A DNA stretch of 12,965 nt from an uncultured Planctomycetaceae bacterium (GTDB lineage Bacteria; Planctomycetota; Planctomycetia; Pirellulales; Pirellulaceae). This document shows, piece after piece, positions 7,489-12,965 of the stretch. Numbering within the stretch: the first letter of the stretch is position 1; the number at the start of each line of letters is the position of its first letter. Below the pieces are notes generated by a model, which was not told the origin of the DNA, made no database searches, and saw nothing but the letters and a program-made list of their open reading frames with translations. The translations under genes were made by a program, and so were the position numbers. The stretch lies in the NCBI GenBank assembly GCA_937967755.1, contig CALBTA010000685.1, positions 1-12,965 on the forward strand. The letters are read 5' to 3'.

Positions 7489-10400
7489 ATGCGTAGAGAC
7501 CTGCTTTGCGTTGGGCTGTTCGCGCTACTGTTTGGCGGTGTTCAAGGACACGCCCAGGATCAAGCGCTGCCGAAGTCGATTCCAGCTCACACCGCCGCAG
7601 TCAACGCCGCGGTCTACACACCCGATGGCCGCTTCGTGGTGACGGGCGGCGCGGATCAACTGGTGAAAATCTGGGATGCCCAAACCGGCGCACCCGTGCG
7701 CGAACTGGCCGGCCATACCGGACAAGTGATGAGCGTGGCGGTCAGCCCTGACAATTCGTCCATCGTCTCGGCGGCGTCGGACAACTCGCTGCGGATGTGG
7801 GACATCCCACGGCCCGAGCCGCTGCGAACGTTCCCAGGAATCGAAACGCCGGTGCACGACGTGGCCACCAGCAGCGATGGCCAGTGGGCAGTTTCCGTCG
7901 GTGAAGATAGCGCAGCTCGTATCTGGCGGATGGAAGATGCGACCACGTTGCTCACGTTGGAAGGCCACGTTGCGCCGACGGTTCGCGCGGCGATCCGCAA
8001 TGACAATGCCCAACTGGCAACCGCCGACGCCGATGGCGAAATTCGCTTCTGGAATCCGCAGGACGGCGCGCCGCAAGGAACGATCGGTGCCCACGCCGGT
8101 GCAGTCAGTGGCCTAGCGTTTCACCCCAACAACCAGCAACTTGTCACCGCCGGAGCAGACGGGCAGCTGAAGGTTTGGCAATTGCCGGTCGCCCCGCCAC
8201 GGCCGCTGGCTGGAAGTAGTGGGGCGGTTCGGGCGATCGTGCTGAACAGCAACGGACAATTGACGCTGACCGGCGGTGACGACGGAGTGCGCTCTTTCAC
8301 TACCAGCACGGGTGCTCTCGTCCGTGAGTTCGCGGAATTCAACGGCCCCGCCCGTTCGGTGGCGATTAGCGCCAACGACACCATCGCCGCGGCCGCTGGC
8401 GACGCCGGCGTGATCAAGATTTGGAACGTCGCCGACGGCGCGGACCGCTTCCGCATCGCCGGTCACGATGGCCCGATCCGCTCCATTGCTTTTCACCCTG
8501 ACAACGCCCGTATCGCGAGCGCGGGCGATGACGGAACGGTTCGGCTGTGGCGGCTTCCGGTTGCCCCGACGCCGTTGAACGGCCACACGGGCGACGTGCT
8601 CGATTTTTCCTTCAGCCCCAACGGCCAAATCGCCGTGTCGGTCAGTGCCGACAAAACGGTCCGCGCGTGGAATCCCGTCACCGGTCAAGCGGTGTGGCAG
8701 CAAACCGCCGGTGAGCAATCTCTGACTCGGCTCGCCTTTCGCGCTGACAACTTGCAACTTGCCCACGGCGATAGCGCCGGAGCGATTCAACTTCGCAATG
8801 TTGCCGACGGTGCGCTGCAATCAACAATCGGCGCGCACGTCGGCGACGTTCGCGGGTTGGCGTACCACCCCGGCGGAGAGATGCTGGCGACGATCGGCGC
8901 GGACCTGTGCCTGAAGGTTTGGAACTTGAACACACCGCCAGCGTTGTCTTTGGCCGGCAACGCCGAGAGCGTTAGCGCGGTCGCGCTCACCCAAGACGTC
9001 AAGCTGATCCTGACCGCCGGTGCCGACAAGTCGATCCGCATTTACAACGCGGAAACCGGGCAACAGGCCCGCGTGCTCGCCGAAGTTCCCGATGCGGTCA
9101 CGTCGATGGCGCTCAATCACGACGACACGGTCGTCGCAGCTGGTCACGCGGATGGCCGGATCAAACTGTGGAATCTCGCAGACGGCAAGCCGCTGGCCGA
9201 TTCCCCGGCGGAGTTGTTCGGTCACGACGGCCCCGTCAGCGAAATATTGTTCGACGCAACTTCGCAGACGATAACGTCCACCGGAGCGGATGGAACGTTG
9301 CGGCACTGGAAAATTCCGCCAGCCCCAGAGGTTGCCGCCAGCCCCGGCGGCGAAACCACCGCTTTTGCCGTTAATCGTGCCGGGAAAATCGCGGCGGTCG
9401 CCGGCGTTCACCAAACCAGGCCGGCGGTGTTCTTGCTGGAAGTCGGAAGTGGAAAAACATTGCAGACGTTGCTGGGACATGAAGGTGCGATCAACAACAT
9501 CGCATTCAGCAACGACGGAAAACTGCTCACAACCGGCGGCGCGGACAACACCGCGCGGCTGTGGAATTTGGCCGACCCGAAGTTCCCGCAACTTCAGAAG
9601 GCCCAGCACGCTGCGCCCGTTACCGCCGTGGCAATCAGCCCGGACGGCACACAGTTTTATAGTGCCGCGACCGATAACGTGATTCGCTGCTGGTCCGCCG
9701 CGGATGGCAGTTTGGTCCGCGAAATCAAAGGGCACACCGGTGCGGTCGCCGGCATGACTGCCCGCGGTGAGACGTTGTTTTCCGCCTCTGCCGATGGCAC
9801 CGTGCGGCTTTGGAAAACGGCTGACGGAGCCGCGATCCGTTCGATCAATCACGGCGCGGCGATTAGCTGCCTGTCGGTCGATGACGCCGGCGCTCTGGTC
9901 GCATCAGGCGGGGCCGATAGCAACGTAAAGCTTTGGAACGCCGCCGACGGGGCAGCGATCGCGGCGCTCGCGGGGCATTCGTCCGCGCTGATCGATCTGC
10001 AATTAAGCAAAGATGCCACCCGGCTGGTCAGCCTTTCCGCGGCAGAACTTTTCCACTGGGATGTGGCGGGCGAGCGTCGCCTGGAATCTTTCGTCTTGGG
10101 CGAAGGGGAAAAGCGAGGCGCCGGTTTTTGGGGCGAGCGTTTCGCCACCGTCGCGGCCGATGGTTCGTTGACGTTCATCGAACCGAACTTGTTGCAACTT
10201 ATTGATGCCCACGCCGGCGGCACCCTTTCGCTGGCGCTGTTGCCCGATGGCAAGCGGGCGATCACCAGCGGCGCGGACAAGACGGTCAAGCTTTGGAACT
10301 TGGAAGACGGGCAACCACTGGCGACCTTCGCCGGCCCGGCCGATGTAATCCACGCCGTGGCCGTTACGCCGGACGGAGAGCGTTTGCTGGCAGGCGGAAC

Positions 10401-12965
10401 CGAGAAGACGTTAATCGCTTGGCCAATTCCCAAAGCGGCCGCCGCGCAGCCCGTCGCGGCGGACGGGCAATGGGAACTCCCCGCGGCCATCACCAGCCTG
10501 CACATCTCCGCAGATGTAACCCGTGTGGCGATTGGGGCAGACGACAACATCGATCGCGTATGGGACTACACGATCGGGCGCGAACTTCAGCGGCTGGCCG
10601 ATCACACAGCGTCCATCCAGGACGTTCGTCTTTCCACCGATGGGCAAACGGTTATCAGCGGCAGCGCCGACAAGACGGCGCGGAAAACCTCGCTGGCACT
10701 CGCCAGCGTCGCAGTGTTAAAGGAATTGCCCAACGCGGTTGCCTACACGGCTGACGGGTCAACGATGATCATCGCCGGAGAAACACCGCAACTGTCCCTC
10801 TGGCAACTGGGAGATGAAGGTCTAGCGCAATCAAATACACTGCCTGCGGCCGACGCCCAGCCGGAAGGCTACGCTGCCGCGCCGCAACAGGCATTGGCCG
10901 TGCGAAGTGATGCAGCACAAGTCGCGGCACTCGACGCGAAGGGGCGAACGCATGTTTGGAATTTGGAAGACGGTACGCTCGAACTGGCAATTGCAGCACC
11001 AGCCCCGAAAGCCAAGCCCGCCGGCGATGACGGGGCACCACAGGCAGACGCGCAAGCCGCCGACGCGAAGCCAGTTCCACCCGCCGGCAAACTACAGTTC
11101 AGTGCCGACGGCGGAATGTTGCTGATCGGCAAGGATCAAATCTTGCGGATCGTTGAGACCAGCACAGGGCAACTGCTGGAAAGCTTCGCGGAGCCTTCGC
11201 CGATCACCGCCGTGGCGATGGGCGTCGATAACCTTGCGATCGGCGTCGCCCGTCTGGGCACGGCGAACAATGCGGTGATCAGAAAGTTCTCGCTCGAGCG
11301 GCTGATCGATGCGCACGATGGCCCGGTGACATCCATCGCCTTCACGCCCGATGGCGCCGCGTTGCTCACAGGCGGAGAGGACAACGCGTTGCACCTCTGG
11401 ACTGCGGACGGCAAGAAGCTTCGAAGCTATACCGGCAACGAAGCCGCAATCACCAGCGCTGCAATCACCAAAGACGGTTCGCAAATTCTAGCCGCCAGCG
11501 CCGACAAGTTCGTGCGGACCTGGCCGCTTGTGCCCAATCCCGCTGAGGGAGAAACGCCCGAACAAGCGGCGGCGAAGCCGGTTCCCGCGACTTCCACGGT
11601 GGAGTTCCCGGCCGTCGTGCATTCCATTCGCCCCAGCGACGATAACACCCGGTTCGCCGCGGCGACCGGCGATGGCGTGATCCGCGTTCATCAGTTGCAA
11701 ACCGGGATCGAACTTCAGCGTTTCACAACCGGCAGCCCCACGGCATTGGCGGTTGCGCTTTCGCCAGATAATCGCACGGTGGTTTCCGGCGAATCGCCCG
11801 CAGACGTTGCCGACGCGGAAGCACCAGGCCCAACGGCGCACGCCTGGACGATGTCGCTGGTCCGCAACATCGAAGCCGACGATCAAACGCTGCACGACGT
11901 AGCCCTCGCCAATGCCGGTGTACAAGCGGTCACCACCGGTGCGGGCGGCGTCAATCACTGGAATCTGGCGGATGGTGCCATGCTGCGAAAGTTGAGCAGC
12001 GACCAGGTCGAGTATTTCTGCGTGGCAGTGCGGGGCGACAACCAACAGGTGATTGCCGGCAGCAGCGATAGCTTGTTGCACTTCTGGAACCTGACCAACG
12101 GGCAGCCCGCAGGCAAGACCGACCTCGGAGCCGCGGCCCGGCGAATCCGCTACAGCGCAGACAACACCGCCATCGCCGCCGCCTGTGCCGATGATCGCAT
12201 GCGGTTCTTTAACCCCGCCGACCGCCAGCCGACGTATGAGTTGACATCCGATCAGCCCATCGCGGGTATCGCGTTCACATCCGACGGCCGCAACGTTCTC
12301 ACCGGCGGTGCCCAAATGCGGCAGTGGCTGTACGCTTCCCCAACTGCCACGCGCACGCTCAGCGGGCACAGCGGCAGCGTCTACAGTGCCACGTTCAGCC
12401 GCGACGGCCGCTGGATCGCTTCGACCAGTGCCGACCAAACCGTGCGAATCTGGAACGCCGAAACCGGTGCCCAAGCGAAGCAACTCAGCGGGCATCAAGG
12501 CGCGGTTTACTCGTCGTCGTTCAGCGCCGACGGAGCGCTGCTGGTTTCCTGCGGGGCCGACAAGAGCGTTCGCTTGTGGGATACGCTCGGCGGCCGGCAG
12601 TTGAAGCAGATCCCCGTCGGCGACGACAGCCTTTACACCATCGCTTTCTTCCCAGACGGAAAACGGGTCGCCACCGCCGGGTTGGACCGCACGGTCTACT
12701 TCGTCGACGCCATCACCGGCAAGGTCGAAAACAAAATCGAAAAACACCGCGACTATGTTTACCGGGCCGCGTTCAACGCCGCCGGCACCCGCCTGCTCAC
12801 CTGCGGATACGGCGGAAACATCGTGGTTTGGAACGTCGCCAACGGGCAAGCCCTGCACGAGGAAAGCCTCCGTCAGGTCACGAACTTCGCCGCGTTCTCA
12901 CCCGACGGAAGCCGCATCGCGGTCGCCGGGGGTGATGGGAAGGTCCACTTCCTCGACCTCCCAGC
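7489..12965 (+). CDS. Giant secreted WD40-repeat protein, 3' end outside window
   Basis: An open frame of 1825 codons from the ATG at 7489 with no stop before the window ends. A short signal peptide (MRRDLLCVGLFALLFGG..., cleavage near GHA at 22) predicts export. The rest is wall-to-wall WD40 units of about 42 residues: I count roughly 42, ending in WD-like dipeptides (KIWD, RMWD, RLWN, KLWN). Many have GH near the start and SADKTVRLW-type ends; the most canonical are residues 1624-1699. Some are degenerate (RSF, RIVE, RKFS). This suggests several beta-propellers in tandem acting as a scaffold or binding platform; no catalytic domain is visible. Ala/Pro-rich linkers interrupt it near residues 1169-1201 and 1350-1370. 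The last visible residues (HFLDLPA) end a WD unit, so the true end may be close. AAGGG upstream is a modest ribosome binding site. The partner is unknown. Confidence 0.92.
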   Translation, partial: MRRDLLCVGLFALLFGGVQGHAQDQALPKSIPAHTAAVNAAVYTPDGRFVVTGGADQLVKIWDAQTGAPVRELAGHTGQVMSVAVSPDNSSIVSAASDNSLRMWDIPRPEPLRTFPGIETPVHDVATSSDGQWAVSVGEDSAARIWRMEDATTLLTLEGHVAPTVRAAIRNDNAQLATADADGEIRFWNPQDGAPQGTIGAHAGAVSGLAFHPNNQQLVTAGADGQLKVWQLPVAPPRPLAGSSGAVRAIVLNSNGQLTLTGGDDGVRSFTTSTGALVREFAEFNGPARSVAISANDTIAAAAGDAGVIKIWNVADGADRFRIAGHDGPIRSIAFHPDNARIASAGDDGTVRLWRLPVAPTPLNGHTGDVLDFSFSPNGQIAVSVSADKTVRAWNPVTGQAVWQQTAGEQSLTRLAFRADNLQLAHGDSAGAIQLRNVADGALQSTIGAHVGDVRGLAYHPGGEMLATIGADLCLKVWNLNTPPALSLAGNAESVSAVALTQDVKLILTAGADKSIRIYNAETGQQARVLAEVPDAVTSMALNHDDTVVAAGHADGRIKLWNLADGKPLADSPAELFGHDGPVSEILFDATSQTITSTGADGTLRHWKIPPAPEVAASPGGETTAFAVNRAGKIAAVAGVHQTRPAVFLLEVGSGKTLQTLLGHEGAINNIAFSNDGKLLTTGGADNTARLWNLADPKFPQLQKAQHAAPVTAVAISPDGTQFYSAATDNVIRCWSAADGSLVREIKGHTGAVAGMTARGETLFSASADGTVRLWKTADGAAIRSINHGAAISCLSVDDAGALVASGGADSNVKLWNAADGAAIAALAGHSSALIDLQLSKDATRLVSLSAAELFHWDVAGERRLESFVLGEGEKRGAGFWGERFATVAADGSLTFIEPNLLQLIDAHAGGTLSLALLPDGKRAITSGADKTVKLWNLEDGQPLATFAGPADVIHAVAVTPDGERLLAGGTEKTLIAWPIPKAAAAQPVAADGQWELPAAITSLHISADVTRVAIGADDNIDRVWDYTIGRELQRLADHTASIQDVRLSTDGQTVISGSADKTARKTSLALASVAVLKELPNAVAYTADGSTMIIAGETPQLSLWQLGDEGLAQSNTLPAADAQPEGYAAAPQQALAVRSDAAQVAALDAKGRTHVWNLEDGTLELAIAAPAPKAKPAGDDGAPQADAQAADAKPVPPAGKLQFSADGGMLLIGKDQILRIVETSTGQLLESFAEPSPITAVAMGVDNLAIGVARLGTANNAVIRKFSLERLIDAHDGPVTSIAFTPDGAALLTGGEDNALHLWTADGKKLRSYTGNEAAITSAAITKDGSQILAASADKFVRTWPLVPNPAEGETPEQAAAKPVPATSTVEFPAVVHSIRPSDDNTRFAAATGDGVIRVHQLQTGIELQRFTTGSPTALAVALSPDNRTVVSGESPADVADAEAPGPTAHAWTMSLVRNIEADDQTLHDVALANAGVQAVTTGAGGVNHWNLADGAMLRKLSSDQVEYFCVAVRGDNQQVIAGSSDSLLHFWNLTNGQPAGKTDLGAAARRIRYSADNTAIAAACADDRMRFFNPADRQPTYELTSDQPIAGIAFTSDGRNVLTGGAQMRQWLYASPTATRTLSGHSGSVYSATFSRDGRWIASTSADQTVRIWNAETGAQAKQLSGHQGAVYSSSFSADGALLVSCGADKSVRLWDTLGGRQLKQIPVGDDSLYTIAFFPDGKRVATAGLDRTVYFVDAITGKVENKIEKHRDYVYRAAFNAAGTRLLTCGYGGNIVVWNVANGQALHEESLRQVTNFAAFSPDGSRIAVAGGDGKVHFLDLP
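7792..9345 (+). repeat. Higher-order repeat of three WD units with Pro-rich joint
   Basis: Every third WD unit in this part ends with W-x-[IL]-P or a similar Pro-rich joint instead of the usual W-N-x-x-D-G: WDIPRPEP (from residue 102), WQLPVAPP (228), WRLPVAPT (352), WNLNTPPA (476), WKIPPAPE (605). The spacing is 124-129 residues, three WD units each time. The phase is kept further on without the Pro joint at residues 733 and 855, and with it again at 976 (WPIPKA). Confidence 0.75.
10993..11093 (+). other. Ala/Pro-rich linker inside the WD40 protein
   Basis: Residues 1169-1201 lack WD40 character and consist mostly of Ala, Pro, Asp and Lys (APAPKAKPAGDDG...). They separate two groups of WD units and probably form a flexible joint between propellers. 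A second, shorter linker (NPAEGETPEQAAAKPVPATS) is at 11536-11595. Confidence 0.7.

Noticed and set aside
7792..10440. DNA-level tandem repeat or CRISPR-like array in the WD40 gene
   Set aside because: The periodicity is at protein level; repeated DNA words are short and diverged, and the frame stays open throughout.
11488..12858. A 456-residue minus-strand open frame opposite the WD40 gene
   Set aside because: It lies wholly antisense to a clear WD40 coding sequence. Its composition (Val/Gly/Arg/Ala-rich, no domain) is that of a shadow frame in GC-rich repetitive DNA. The same holds for the 343-residue frame at 8821-9852 and the 235-residue frame at 8113-8820.

Overview
The window looks like chromosomal DNA of a planctomycete, most likely a Pirellulales-type organism. 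This is inferred from three things. The DNA is GC-rich. A bacterial gene for a formylmethanofuran dehydrogenase subunit C-like protein (the C1-transfer Fhc complex) is present. There is also a giant secreted WD40-repeat protein, together with intergenic spaces full of palindromic repeats. No rRNA, tRNA, CRISPR array, phage gene or transposase was seen.

The left part (1-5056) is entirely on the minus strand. It holds a partial MFS transporter (1-1302, cut by the window edge), a second, only distantly related MFS transporter (1441-2631), trpD for anthranilate phosphoribosyltransferase (2837-3850) and hemB for porphobilinogen synthase (4043-5056). These four are housekeeping or transport genes with gaps of 138-205 bp. 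They do not form an obvious pathway and are probably not one operon. From 5057 the direction flips. A divergent intergenic region leads to three plus-strand genes: fhcC (5222-6037), a secreted protein with a probable TIM-barrel, glycosidase-like fold (6136-7341), and a WD40-repeat protein of at least 1825 residues (7489 to past the right edge).

Almost every gap holds a palindrome, and these belong to at least five sequence families. The CCCTCTCCC/GGGAGAGGG family has three copies (1354-1390, 2641-2675, 2795-2830). A CTCGTTCCCA hairpin lies at 1404-1432, a GATACGTTCT hairpin at 3971-4049, a GGCTAGCGCC hairpin at 5141-5206, and a long GTGTGCCGT hairpin at 6041-6122. Several sit where they could affect expression: over the ribosome binding site of the second MFS gene, in the predicted leader of fhcC, and just upstream of the ribosome binding site of the TIM-barrel gene.

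The points most worth following up are: a higher-order period of three WD units in the giant propeller protein; a TrpD that lacks two normally conserved acidic residues; an fhcC gene without its complex partners nearby; and two genes (hemB and the left MFS gene) whose -10-like boxes lie so close to the ATG that leaderless transcripts are likely. I see no clear evidence of an unknown multi-gene defence or mobile system.
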